This document shows positions 1 through 11,535 of a stretch of 64,000 bases of DNA, one piece after another; within the stretch, counting starts at the first letter, position 1; the number at the start of each line of letters is the position of its first letter. The notes beneath the pieces are model-generated. The model saw nothing but the letters and a program-made list of their open reading frames with translations. It was not told where the DNA came from and did no database searches. The position numbers were made by a program, and so were the translations under genes. The stretch is from the NCBI RefSeq assembly GCF_028554725.1, contig NC_071670.1, forward strand, positions 66,625,001 to 66,689,000, read 5' to 3'. The DNA comes from Zeugodacus cucurbitae (Eukaryota > Arthropoda > Insecta > Diptera > Tephritidae).

Positions 1-132
1 CACTGAGTCAACTGATTTCCGAATTTGGTGGGAAAAAACGTTCGTTATGATGTTATACTGCCGAAATCGAAAAAATAATAAAAAATGAATTGATTAAAAA
101 TTAATAAATTAAAAAAATAACTTCTTTGAAAC

Positions 133-1797
133 CAGGTGGCAACCCTTCAAATTCAAAAAATTTAAGATGGCAATCCTTTTTAAAACATTTTTTTTAATTC
201 ATTCATTTCAATGTCTCAGTTGTGTTATAAATTTGATTAAACAAAAATTCAAAAAAGTGGCAACCTTCCTCAAAAATATTTTCAACTGCAAATGTTTTTT
301 TCAAATCAGAGTTTTATACATATATTGTGCAGTTTCTTATATAACATTTTACGTGTCACAAGAAAATCTCGAACAGGTGGCAACATTCTAAATCTATTGT
401 TTATAACCATCGGAAGTAGGAGAATATATATGAAAGTTTTAAAATTTTTAATAATACAAATAATTTTAATTTTCAAAAATTTAATAAAAAAATTAATTTA
501 CTTAAAAAATAATAATAACAGGTGGCAGCTTTCCTTAAAAAAATTTCTCTACATTTTTCAACCTTTTTATTTCACAAAAAATTTTCAAGCTGCTGGCAAT
601 ATATTAACTATAAAATATTTAATTGATTGAAATATACTATATATTAGAAAACAGGTGGCAACTTTTCTTAAAAAAAAAAAAACGTTCAACACTAACTCTC
701 CTTTAATCACTGAAGTTTGTTATTCCTATTTCTTCATTTTATATTTGACATTTCAATTAAAATTCTCAAACGAGTGGCAACCTTTTAAAAACAAGTAAGG
801 AAGGGCTAAGTTCGGGTGTAACCGAACATTTTATACTCTCGCATTTTATTTATTTAACTTTATTTATATTATATAATACACAATTTGACCCACATATTCG
901 TCATATATATTGTATAAAGTCCATTGAAAGTTGGAAACCATAATATTAGGTTAGAAGCACCGAGGTCCTCATGTTCGATATATGGGGCCTTGACAACCTA
1001 TGGTCCGATTTCGGCGATTTTTAGAATGGGGCTGCCACACTATAAACGTAGTATTTGTGCAAAGTTCTGCATCGATATCTTCACTAGTGCTTACTTTATA
1101 TATTGTAATGTAAACGATTCAGATTGTCTTCAAAGTTCTGGTATATAGGAAGTAGGCGTGGTTGTGAAGCGATTTGGCCTATTTTCATATCATTGGGATG
1201 TAAGGAAACTATTACAAACCAAGTTTCATTGAAATCGGTCGAGTAGTTCCTGAGATATGGTTTTTGACCCATAAGTGGGCGATGCCACACCCATTTTCCA
1301 TTTTGTAAAAAAATCTGAGTGCAGCTTCTATATGCCATTTCTTATGTGAAATTTAGTGTTTCTGGCGTTTTTCGTTTGTGAGTTAACCCACTTTTAGTAG
1401 TTTTCAACATAATCTTTGCATGGGAGGTGGGCGTGGTTACAATCCGATTTCCTCCATTTTTGGACTGTATAAGGTAGTACCTAAAAGAAAAGACTCTAAA
1501 AGTAGGTACAAAATAAAATAATATTTTCTATAAAATTTTTATCAATTTTAATAATATATTAATAATTTAATTCGATATTTTAGTTTAAATTCTCAATCAA
1601 GTGGCAACCTTCTTGTTTTTAACCATAAAAAAAATATATTTTTGTAAACTTTATAAATTTAATTAAATAAAACAGGTGGCAACTTTAAAAACATTTTTAA
1701 CAGTGAAGTTTTCGCGAACTTTTGAAGTTTAATATTTATATTTATTTCTTTATGTTATATGTTTTATTTTAATTTTAATTCTCAAGCAGGTGGCAAC
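133..1797. repeat. Degenerate ~120-bp satellite with CAGGTGGCAAC box
   Basis: A box close to CAGGTGGCAAC recurs at about 133, 254, 374, 519, 652, 771, 1598, 1673 and 1787. Each box sits in very AT-rich DNA and is usually followed by CTT or TTT. Spacing is 119-145 bp for most pairs and 75 bp for one. The gap between 771 and 1598 is explained by an inserted dispersed repeat (791-1506). Sequence between boxes is also partly shared; for example a stretch reading ttaattctcaa precedes several boxes. This is a diverged tandem array, not a coding region: short open frames here have no family resemblance. Confidence 0.75.
791..1506 (-). mobile_element. Dispersed repeat family A, truncated copy
   Basis: The copy begins at the family's 3' terminus (read here as the complement), acaagtaaggaagggctaag, followed by the inverted repeat ttcgggtgtaaccgaac. 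It then matches the copy at 53791-54942 in reverse orientation, through the diagnostic blocks near 1140-1290 and 1420-1480. It stops within the family sequence near 1506, so it lacks the 5' end. It lies inside the CAGGTGGCAAC satellite and so is younger than that array. No coding capacity is seen. Confidence 0.8.
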
Positions 1798-1860
1798 TTT
1801 TTTTTAAATTTTTTTTAATATTAAAATGTAAAAAATTATTTTAGTTTATCTTACATAGCG

Positions 1861-3640
1861 TTAATCAAAATAACCCAACAATAATACCAAACCACAGATA
1901 ACAGCAAGAAGATCACATTTTAGTCTGTGAGAACTACGAACTGTTGCCGGCTACTCTCCATTTAGATACCGCTTGAAGTGCATACCTACATACATACATA
2001 CTTATGCATGTGTATGCCCCCACATTTAAATATATTATGTGATTAAATTTATAAGCATTTTTTTTTGCTGCTGCTATCTATCGACTTACGAGTCTAACTG
2101 TGCATTTGCTCGAACGAGTTTTATGTGGGAAAATAAAAAGTACCATGATATACATCAATACATACATACAGATACTTTGTATTCCAAAGCGTTGAGAATA
2201 TTAATAAATAATTTGTCACATCGCGCATTCGCAGCGATTTGATGAAGCAAACACTCTCTCCGTGGCAGCTGCGCGTCATTTAAATGTGATTATTCATAAC
2301 GTTGCCATATGCAGATCATTCAAGTCAGCGGAGAATTCAATGTAACTGAAGGAGGAAAGTGTTATTAAAATGCTCGTTGCGAGTACAGGGAACGATTACT
2401 TAATTACAGGTGAGTAATTTCGCAAATGGTGAAATTTCCAAGCGAAATCGAGTGGGTTGGTCTTCAATGCGCGTTTAGGATTTTGTAAAGAACTGTTAGA
2501 CAGCAAGATTTCCGAGAAGTGTGGAATTTATTTAAATGATATGGAAAAATTCGAATTCTTCATTTGCATACTTTTGTGATTTGTAGACAACAAGAGTCTT
2601 CACTTCTCACTGGTAATTAAGCAACTAAAGTATTATAAACTCTCTCTCTCCCTCTTAAACACTGGGTGCCAATTTTTATTACGACTCATGAACACTTCTT
2701 AATGAAGCTTTACTAACCTAAGCACAAGCCCCCATCTCAAATATATATTCATTGTTATGAAACCGTTTCTTAAAATTAATTGAATAGGTCATTGTTTTGA
2801 ATTTCGCTTAATACGTAAGTAATTAGTAAGTGGCGAACTGTTGATTGAAAACTCATTAAAATAAATTCTATTAAAATCAAACTTGTTCCATATAAAACCG
2901 ATAAAAAATTCACATGAAATTAACATTATTGCTCTTAGTAGAAATATCTCAATTTAGCATTTAATTTCACAACGAGTTAAACTTTTCTAAAAACGGTATT
3001 ACTAAGTGCAAATGTATGTACTAGGGTTGCTTTTAAGGTTAGCTAAAAGTGAGTGAACTGTTTAATAAAGGTAGCGATTTGATACTAATGAATGCTTGGA
3101 TCACCATACGCCATAATACTACTAAACACTTGATTCTATCTTATGCGACATTTGACTTACCAAGTTTCAAGAAACTATCGCAGTTTCTTACACTGGACCT
3201 TTTTTTAGCAATTCTGTTAATTGAGAGAAACATTTATTTATCAATTCCTTACTCAGTTGGTTTTCAAAATTGGTTTTGTTTTTAAAATGATAATATTTCG
3301 AGAATAGATCAAAGTTAGTCAAAATTCCATATAAATCGTAAATTATTTCTTTCAGTAGTCGAATTAACTTCTCATAGGAAGGAGAAGTCATATAATCGTA
3401 GTGAATGACTCCTCACTTAGTGTCAAACGTCTCGGAGAAGAGATCATTTCCTTCCCAAACTATTCCTAATAGACATTTTACAAACCCATTTGATTATCTT
3501 CACATGAATCCGTCGACATTCGTGATTTTTTCGCTTGCTATATTTTCCACATGGGATTTTGGTTTGGGTTTCTATCCTGATCTTCTCTACATATCTTACT
3601 ATTACACATGGTATGTTTAAAAACTAACAGAATTTTAAAT
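1861..3640. other. Unassigned AT-rich DNA
   Basis: No gene is recognised here. The stretch holds a short TACA microsatellite near 1985-2005 and a possible tiny first exon at 2370-2409, listed separately. The open frames at 2039-2242 and 3049-3285 are short, use no recognisable domain and look like chance. Confidence 0.5.
2370..2409 (+). CDS. Possible orphan first coding exon
   Basis: An ATG at 2370 opens 13 codons (MLVASTGNDYLIT) and then one extra base before a strong donor, ACAG followed by gtgagtaatt. The 40-base length and good donor resemble a first coding exon whose next exon lies far downstream. No matching plus-strand acceptor exon with family resemblance was found in the window. A chance ATG plus donor is at least as likely. 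Confidence 0.15.
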
Positions 3641-3644
3641 TTTC

Positions 3645-4036
3645 ACTGGTTTGAAGAGTCCAATTGTCAAAATTTTCCTCTGTATTCTTTTCTTACTTTG
3701 TCTGTAGCAGCCGTTAAGTTTAGACGTGTTTTCATGAGCTTCGTGATTAAAGCTTCGTTTGTTAAAAGCTCACACTTCGTTGCTTGTTCGTGAATTTTGG
3801 CGCAAGACCAATACCGTAACGATGCACAGCCTCCATATTGGCCAGACATGACTCCGTGTGACTTTTTCCTATATCCAAAAATAAAGAGAATCTTAAATGA
3901 GCCAAACTATCCAAAAAATCGAGTTTGAGAAGTGTTTTGACGATTGAAAGAAGCGCTAGCACAAGTTCATAATATCGAATGGGGCCTATTTTGAAGGCGA
4001 CAACAACGAAAATTCCCGTTACTTTTTGAACACACC
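3645..4036 (+). mobile_element. Mariner-like element fragment, 3' half
   Basis: Frame-broken translation on the plus strand gives a run ending in WPDMTPCDFFLYPKIKRIL. This is the mariner transposase block around the third catalytic aspartate (families usually show PDLAPCDFFLFPKLK). It continues to a right inverted-repeat end close to ttcccgttactttttgaac at about 4016-4036. Stops and frameshifts mean it is dead. The last bases of the inverted repeat are missing at the junction with the RTE fragment that begins at 4037. Confidence 0.75.
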
Positions 4037-4265
4037 GAATGGACGAAAACACTCCAGCTCTGAAAGTGTTCGATGCAGTACCTGCCGGAGGAAGCCGAGA
4101 AAGGAGAAGGCCTCCACTGCGTTGGAGGGACCAGGTAGAGAGCGACATGGTTACACTTGGAATCTCCAACTGGCGCCGAACTGCGAAGGAAAGAGAGAGG
4201 TAGCGCACTATCGTCGATTCGGCTATAACAGGCTAAACGGTTGCAACGCCAATCACATACATACA
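4037..4265 (+). mobile_element. RTE-type retrotransposon 3' end fragment
   Basis: This closely matches, in opposite orientation, the 3' end of the RTE copy at 13974-14210. It includes the coding end (RMDENTPALKVF-like; here MDENTPALKVFDAVPAG) and the terminal block that reads through gccaatcac into an ACAT-type simple tail. The element is 5' truncated to about 230 bp. It sits exactly between two mariner fragments, replacing one end of each. Confidence 0.8.
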
Positions 4266-4499
4266 TCTTCAAAAAATAACGGGAATATTAAATTTTCACT
4301 GACAGACTTGACACCATATGACTTTTTTCTATATCCAAAAAAAGAGAATCTTAATCGTTTCACAAGCATACGAGAAATAGCTGAAAGAAAGACACAAGTA
4401 TATGATATCGAATGGGGCCTATTTTGAAGTCGAATGAATAATTTTTAATTTATTTTTTCAAAAAAACGAAAGTTCCCGTTACTTTTTGAACACACCTCA
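4266..4499 (+). mobile_element. Mariner-like MITE, deletion derivative
   Basis: It begins in the left inverted repeat (ttcaaaaaataacgggaa) and ends with ttcccgttactttttgaacacacctca. Inside is a scrap of transposase reading TPYDFFLYPKKENL, equivalent to the third-aspartate block but with the central D changed to a Y-D context. The left end lacks the first bases of the terminal repeat because of the RTE junction at 4265. Confidence 0.7.
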
Positions 4500-6140
4500 T
4501 ACCTTTGAAAAATGTTTATTTCATAAGCTGAGAACCGAAAAATTGCAAAAGAACAGAAAAATTCAGGATTTCTATATATTTTCGAAAATAAGAGTGAGAC
4601 AATCGAACATTTACATATGTATTATATAGTATGTGGAACCATTTTCTAAAGAAATATATCAAATATGAAAAATAAATTTTGATTCCGATTTTCACTGTCT
4701 ATTTCCAATTTCAAAAACACGCTCGTACACAAATAACTGTGCTTAGGTAATTTGTTTAGCGACTGTTTAGCGATGAAAAACGTGATTAATACATTTCTAT
4801 AACTGTTGTTATTATTGTTGTATGTTTGCATATCTAATTAAAGTACATATGTACGTATGTATATAAATGACATGAGGCTTTTAATTAACTAAAATGAATG
4901 AATAAAATGCAAATAAAAAGTATTTTTTTTATTTATTTAATTTGCACTAAATTTAAAAGAAAGCATTTTAGAATGCAATTTTATACACAAATGAACAATT
5001 TAAAGGCTTTAAAAAACTTGAATGTGAATATTTTTGTGCAGAAATGCATGTATGTATTTATAAATATGTATAACAGTAAGAGTCACAAATTTTTATTTCC
5101 TACAATTTATATTTAAATACTTGCCTATTGGTAGCTCACTCACTCATCCCCTCGACTTGTCAAAAAACCTCAGAAACCATTTTTCAAATTGAAAAGTGTC
5201 CGGTAACCACAAGTTCTTCTCGCTTAACTATCCAACTAGCTGCTGCTATTTATCGGCAGTGAGCCACTTCTATGCTCTAACGGGTTAATTGTCCTACCAC
5301 TGCGAGTTCATAGATACCCTTGCGAGACCGAACGGTAACAATTATCCTTAGGACATCACACACACACAGTTATTCACGCACAATGAAATGCCCTTTGGCT
5401 GGACTGGCAAGAAAAAGTCATTCGGTCCGCCACACTTTAGTTTGCTGCTCGCATTGGCACCCTTCTTCAACTCGACACTCGAACCATTTACTACAATGTA
5501 GCACAATGTTAGGCTATGCGCTTATGTAAATGCCTAAAAGGAGGTGGGCATAAGCGGTTAGCGGCGCTGCTGAGCTGTGGCAGGTCGTTAGGCGTAAGTA
5601 AAGCCTACAATTTGATTATCGCAATGTGAATTGTGGCATTTGTTGCATGTCCTCGAAGTGCTCGCAGAAGATTCCAAATGGTGTGCCTGTTGCCCGTTAA
5701 CTTGCATGTCTTCTCTAACTGCATACACACACTCATTGACACTTTTGCCGCCTCTTTGCTCATGCATTTGTCAACAACATGCATTTTAATGGCCAATTTC
5801 TCACGTTAAATGGTGTCCATTCTTCTGGACGGCACAACAAGTGCGCCTAAGGACCTAAGGACGTGTGTGGCAAGTGTATCGAATTTTTTGAACATTCCTT
5901 CACGGCTTTTATACTCGTAGAGGCATGTGTGTGCGAAAAGTGCGTGTAATTTTTCTGCGCACATCTTGACTGCAACATTTGAAAAACGACAGGAAATTGT
6001 CTCTTTGGCCTACAATTACGCTTGTAACGGAGTAAGATATACAATGCGATGTTTTGTTGGCACAGTGTTTTGTTTATGGAAAATTATTAGGTTAAGAGAT
6101 ATAAACTATGCTTTGCGAGTACTTTAAAAGAAACGTCAAA
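4500..6140. other. Unassigned intergenic DNA
   Basis: AT-rich to about 5120, then closer to average composition. No domain, RNA gene or transposon end was recognised. Short frames such as 5320-5529 and 5605-5796 show no family resemblance. Confidence 0.4.
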
Positions 6141-6905
6141 ACGTCGCAACAAAAGTTGCTACGAGAGTATTATAGTTTTGTTCACATAACGGTTGTTTGT
6201 AACATCCAAAACTAAACGAGTTAGATATAGGGTTATATATACCAAAGTGATCAGGGTGAAGAGTGGTGTTCAAATCCAAATGTCTGTCTGTCCGTCCGTC
6301 CGTCCGTCCGTCTGTGCAAGCTGTAACTTGAGTAAAAATTAAGATATCTTGATGAAACTTGGCACACTTATTTCTTGGCACCATAGGAAGGTTGCTTTGA
6401 GCTAATTAGCAAAATCGGACCACTGCCACGCCCACAAAATGGCGAAAACCGAAAACACATAAAGTGCCATAACTAAGCCATAAATAAAGCTATGGAAATA
6501 AAATTTGGTATGAAGGATCGCACTATGAAGGGGCATATTTGGTTGTAATTTTTTTGGGGAAGTGGGCGTGGCCCCTACTAAGTTTTTTGTACATATATCG
6601 CAAACCAATAGAGCTATATAAACCAAACTTTCTGCAGTCTGCGTGGCATAGGCCACTTATGGGTCAAAAACCATACCTCAGGAACTACTCGACTCGACAA
6701 AATCGGACCATAGGTTTTTAAGGCCCCATATATCGAACACGCGGACCTAGGTGCTTCTAACCTACTTTCAATGGACTTTATACAATATATATGACGAAAA
6801 TGTGGGTCAAATTGTGTATTATATAATATAAATAAAGTTAAATAAATAAATTGCGAGAGTATAAAATGTTCGGTTACACCCGAACTTAGCCCTTCCTTAC
6901 TTGTT
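6141..6905 (+). mobile_element. Dispersed repeat family A, internally deleted copy
   Basis: It starts with the family's 5' hairpin region (gttgctacgagagtattata), then a (TCCG)n run near 6288-6312. It ends with gcgagagtataaaatg, the inverted repeat gttcggttacacccgaac and the terminus cccttccttacttg. Compared with the copy at 53791-54942 a block between about 6645 and 6700 is missing. Non-coding. Confidence 0.8.
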
Positions 6906-7685
6906 TTCTCTTAGAACAGCCTCACCGTATGTATCCGAAAGCATTGAACAAGAATAGTAAGTTGTATGTTTTCTAAATAGTAAAAATATTAGGCCTTGTT
7001 GAACAAATCTCTTAAGTATCGTATCATCTAAAGTGTTTTCTTATTTATTTCGTATCAATCCTATAGGGAACAAAACATTTACTTTCCTATCAATATTCCA
7101 CCATTAAATCATTGCAATCTATTGACATCTTTAATTTCCAGAAATGTGAACATATAATGACTGACTATGCAGTCGTCCTCTATTTCAGTTTACAGTTCTG
7201 TTAAAAAAAAAAAAAAAATGTTGTTTATCTGAGAAAAAAGTTTTGGTAAAACTGCAGTTTTTCGTGTCAATGCCCACGAAATAGTGAATCGTTTTTCCAG
7301 ACGTCTTAAAATTCGATAATTCGTGATGACGATTTATATATTGTATGTGTCTTCGCACATCCGTAGTCGAAGTTTCATTTCTACTTCAATATTCCCAACT
7401 TCTTAACTGATTGTTGTTTAGAATAGAACCCATCCTTCATTGCACCCAACAAAAGAGTTCAATTTCGTCTAATTAAATTGATATTTTGTTAATATTTTTA
7501 TATTCGTAACGACAAAAAAATTAAGCGTCGTTCGCTATACTATATCCGAGTTTTCTTATCACCAAATGTGTTATTCACCACCTTATTCACCAAACATCGA
7601 AAAAATGTCCTCTTTTTTGTGTAAAGTTGAGTTGATAGAATACAAGCAGCAAATAGATCGTTCGCATCTCTTATAAAACTCTTTA
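6906..7685. other. Unassigned intergenic DNA
   Basis: AT-rich, with a poly-A run near 7202-7217. No gene, RNA or transposon end was recognised. Confidence 0.4.
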
Positions 7686-8175
7686 AGTCCAAACTAATCG
7701 ACAGACCATGCATACTAGCCTCGCATAAAACCGTAATACGACCCGTCTTGTGCTATAGAGCTGAAACATGGGCAATAAGCGAAAAGGACAAAACAAAATT
7801 TATGACCTTTGAATGAAAAATTCTCCGAAAAATTTTCGGCGTAGTCAGAATCGGACCTGACGAATGGAGGATAAGATGGAATAGCGAACTTGACCAGCTA
7901 ATTCAAGGGGAAAACGTGATGCGATTTATCAAAACGCAACGAATAAGATGGCTAGGACACATTACAAGAATGGATGATTCAAGAGCCCAAAAGAAGTTAT
8001 TGAACGCGAAAGTATACGAGAGCAGGAGAAGGGTCAAGAACAAGATGGCTGGACGAATTTAAAGAAGATCTGAAGAAGCTCCGATTAGAAAACTGGAGAG
8101 AGACCGCAAAAGACCGATTAGCTTGGAGGCGTATTGTTCAGCAGGGCAAAGCTCACAGAGAGCTGTAGAGCCAAA
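7686..8175 (+). mobile_element. Non-LTR retrotransposon RT C-terminus, degenerate
   Basis: Plus-strand translation shows VIRPVLCYRAETWAISEKDK, then KILRKIFG, then RIRWLGHITRMDD. This is the conserved order at the C-terminus of RTE-like insect reverse transcriptases (VLLYGSETW..., LRKIFGP, QRLRWLGHVxRM). An in-frame stop lies between FMTFE and KILRKIFG, and a further frameshift and stop follow the MDD block. The fragment lacks the catalytic palm and is inactive. Confidence 0.8.
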
Positions 8176-10020
8176 TGATGATGAGTTAGATACGAGGAGC
8201 TATATAGAAGCATATGATCATGTCTTACAAATTTGAAAAAGTACTCGGAATCAGTCGGATTTTAGTAAGCTGATTTCTTAAACGACGATCGACTATAAAA
8301 CTTGGAGCAAAGAACCAACGGTGATGTGTTCATACTAAGAAAATTATAGAAAATTAAAGAAATGGATACATACTTATATCGGCCAGATCTATGTCAATAC
8401 TTATTCGCGAATATCTCCACAAAAAAGCCTAATCGGTAGGTCCTCTTTTAACAACGCACCATCGAGCTACTGTAATGGTTTAGTGGGCAGTTTCCTGAAA
8501 AGGCGTTACACCTCTTCGTTTTTCTGAAAAAGAGACAAAAGAGTATCAACAAAATGTTTTAGAAGGCGTGATAAGGTAATTAAGGAATATTCACTTCGAT
8601 GGAGAGCATTGGATCTTCCAGTTACAATTTGCTATAGTACACAAGAGAAAACCCAGCCAGCGGTGGTTTAAAAGCTATTCTACAAAAAGCAGGTTTCTAC
8701 AGACATTGGACAACTGCTTGTGGAGTGTTTTATTTTGTGTGAGCATCGTCATCAATAAGAACAGAAACTGCGTGTGCCGCTATTGATTAATGGCCGAATC
8801 GTTTAAGGGCTTGTGTGAGTGAGCTTGTATCAGATTGTATTTATGGCAAATTAAAGTATATCTTTCAAACTCATTTCGAATCACTGTAAAGCAGTCAATA
8901 TACTAACCAATGGCTCTGACGTGTGGTTGTACTGAAAATAATTGTTTTTGCATTGCTGCATAGCAAACGAGCTTCCACGGAAGATACTTGTTCGGCTACT
9001 TTCTAACATACAACCACATTCGTAGAAATGTGCGTACAACAAGCTGGTCAGTATTTATTGTAAGGGTCAGAAATCATGCACAGCTGATGTAGACAACGCA
9101 GTCGTTACAACAACACAGCAGGACATATGTTGTGCGCCTTGAAGTATGCAATAAAATTACTTGATATGGCCAAACATTTGTTATTCAGAAGAGATGCCTG
9201 CACTTGCAGCAATGGCAGCTGGAAGGTGTTGCATGCAACTGCAATTTTAGATTTTCGAACGGAAATGTGCATCCATTTCGGGCAGGAAGTCGATGCAAAT
9301 GAGCTTTTAGTTTTTTACCAGCAAATTATTGGATTACTATGCAATAGAGGTTACACGCACATGCCAAATGTATAGTATATCGTGTGTTCGCAATTAGAAG
9401 CGTTGCATTTGCCTTCGTTGTGTGGGCAATAAGTGTCTGCATATCGACTGCATTTCCGGTCAATCAGTCATCTGGCAAAAAACTCTCAGTTGCACAAATA
9501 CTTTAGCTTTTGTTGTTGTTGTAATGCAACGATGTGTCGTTGGTTTGTCTAATTTCTATTGCAGTGCCGTTAGTGCTGGCACTTTTACCGTTGTTTTAGT
9601 AATGCGGCCGTTAATGCGAGTTAATTGAATTGCACGGAAATGTCTGTCTGCCGGGCAAAATTAGTTTGAAATTAAATTAGGCGACAAACTTGTTAAGTGC
9701 GTTTAAATTAAATATTCTAAACTGTTGTGTAGACCAGGCATTTGATTTAAAGCGTTTTTGGGTGAGCAATATTATTGTTTTCCAGTAAAAAATATATATT
9801 TTTTTAAATGCATAGATATATCCATAATTTAAAATCGGAAATTTTTTGCAATACTTATCCATTACTTACTAATCCATTTTATATTCAATAAACAGGAGTA
9901 TATGATCTCGTATAGTATTATCAATATATGTAACTGCAATTGTCCCCATTGACTTAGGTTAACTCACTGTCTGTACTAACAGCACTTTAATATAATATTA
10001 TAGTAAATCAGATTAGTATA
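8176..10020. other. Unassigned intergenic DNA
   Basis: No recognisable coding or RNA gene. Short frames at 9127-9375 and 9422-9628 have no domain and no splice context that would connect them to anything. Confidence 0.4.
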
Positions 10021-10265
10021 AAAAATGGAAATGGGCGTGGCTACCCGACCAATTTCACTTCCCAAACAACATATTTTTTAATTAATTGTAATTCGTTCAC
10101 TTTACGGTATATAAATTAAGAACCAATGTTGATATCGGAATAAAACTGTATACAAATACCACATTGGAGGTGTGGCATCGTCATTTCAAAATTGTCGAAA
10201 TCGGACTATACTTTTTCAAGGCCCCAAGATATTGAGTATGAAAACCTCAGTGTCAATGGATATTT
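10021..10265. mobile_element. Old remnant of dispersed repeat family A
   Basis: It shares the family's phrase order at low identity: an aatgggcgtggc block, a tatataaattaagaaccaat block, a tgatatcggaataaaac block, then atcggac followed by tttttcaaggccccaag. Neither end is preserved. Confidence 0.5.
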
Positions 10266-10419
10266 AAAAAGAAATTAAAATGGACTATTTTTTTCTATTA
10301 ATGCCCCTCGGTTCCACAAATCGAGTCATTACTTTCCAAAGACTTCATATACTTCGTTCAGGAATCATCCCAACCCTCATATACTAAATATGGTAATTTT
10401 CGTTACACCAATGATCGCG

Positions 10420-10785
10420 CCGAAATGGTACTTGCTGAGAGAAAGCAGTTCGAAGGACCTTTTATGTTTCACCGCTGGTCAAAAAGACCTCGCATCTGCA
10501 CAGTTTCTGGTTATTGGCGAGCTCATGCGATGTCTGTATGTGCAGCGCTCCTGCACTAGTGGACCATTTACTGCCAACCCGCTACGTGACTGGGTACCAC
10601 AGGAGCCGGATAGCAATGGTCCCTAACTAACCTAGTGCTTACTGTCATCGATTTCAATACTAGTATAGCCGCTCTGCTGTCGGAGTCAATTCATACATCT
10701 TTAAAGAAGGCCACCTTACGGAGCTTTGTGTCCACTTCTACCTTAATCACAGCGACTTCTTCTGCGTTCGGCGTTATATGTTTCC
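10420..10785 (-). mobile_element. Degenerate non-LTR RNase H fragment
   Basis: On the minus strand near 10575-10705 one frame reads DSDSRAAILVLKSMTVST followed by RLVRDHC. This fits the RNase H segment of LOA/I-type elements (DSxAAIxALxS...SxLVxxC). The frame breaks on both sides. Assignment rests on this one motif, so the exact extent is approximate. Confidence 0.45.
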
Positions 10786-10904
10786 TTATATGATTTTTTG
10801 ATGCATGATTCCATTATTCTTCAGATATGATGATATCTCTTTTGAAAGAAAATGTTAACTTTAACTCGGATACGAAGAAACTTCGAGGAGTATTAAACCA
10901 TTAC

Positions 10905-11310
10905 AGTGGAACTTCCATAAGTCGAACTTCTATAAGTCGAAAATCTCCATAACTCGAACTTTTGAATTGGCAATAACGTTTAGAAATCAAATTTCATACA
11001 AATTTCCTTCCATAAATTGAACTTTTTGATTAGGGCATAATACAAAATTTAAAATGTTACTATCAAAGATCAATTTTAAAGGAGTCCCTATAATCGTATG
11101 GAGGCTAACAGCAAAAATAACAAAATTACAAAATACATGTTTTAATGTATTTAAATAAAACTTTTTGCGAAGTAAATAACTAAAACTGTGGATAAATCTA
11201 TATTTTACAGCTTTTTGAAAATTTAAATGTTTTAATGAAAATTTCTATAACTCGAAGTCTCTCTTACTCGAAGCTTTTTTGTGGATTATGGTGATTCGAG
11301 TTATATGTCC
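10905..11310. mobile_element. Pogo/Tigger-like inverted-repeat element, degenerate
   Basis: It starts TA then cagtggaacttccataagtc and carries repeated ataagtcgaa and ataactcgaa units. Near 11250-11310 it shows the same units and a closing segment gattcgagttatatgtcc that loosely mirrors the start. CAGTGGAAC with repeated TCGAA units and a TA target is typical of pogo/Tigger non-autonomous elements. No transposase is present. Confidence 0.55.
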
Positions 11311-11326
11311 AGCATTAAATTTCACG

Positions 11327-11535
11327 ACTTTTAAGAGTCCAATTGTCCAAATTGTCTGCAGCAGCCCCTAAGTTTAGAAGTGTTTTTATGAGCCTGAAGA
11401 TTTTCATTTGTTAAGAGCTGTAAATTATTGGTCAAAAACAATACCCAGCCTCCAGCGATAACATTATTATAGACGAATGAATAAATCTACAGAAAAAACA
11501 CTAAAATTCCCGTTTTTTTTAAGACACTCCGTATA
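11327..11535 (+). mobile_element. Mariner-like fragment
   Basis: It matches the fragment at 3645-4036 through gagtccaattgtc, the cagcagcccctaagttta block and the right end aaaattcccg. The terminal repeat is decayed (cccgttttttttaagacactccgta). Too short to code. Confidence 0.6.

Noticed and set aside
4026..4427. 133-residue open frame as a novel protein
   Set aside because: It runs through the RTE 3' end and a mariner scrap in series; it is a transposon chimera, not a gene.
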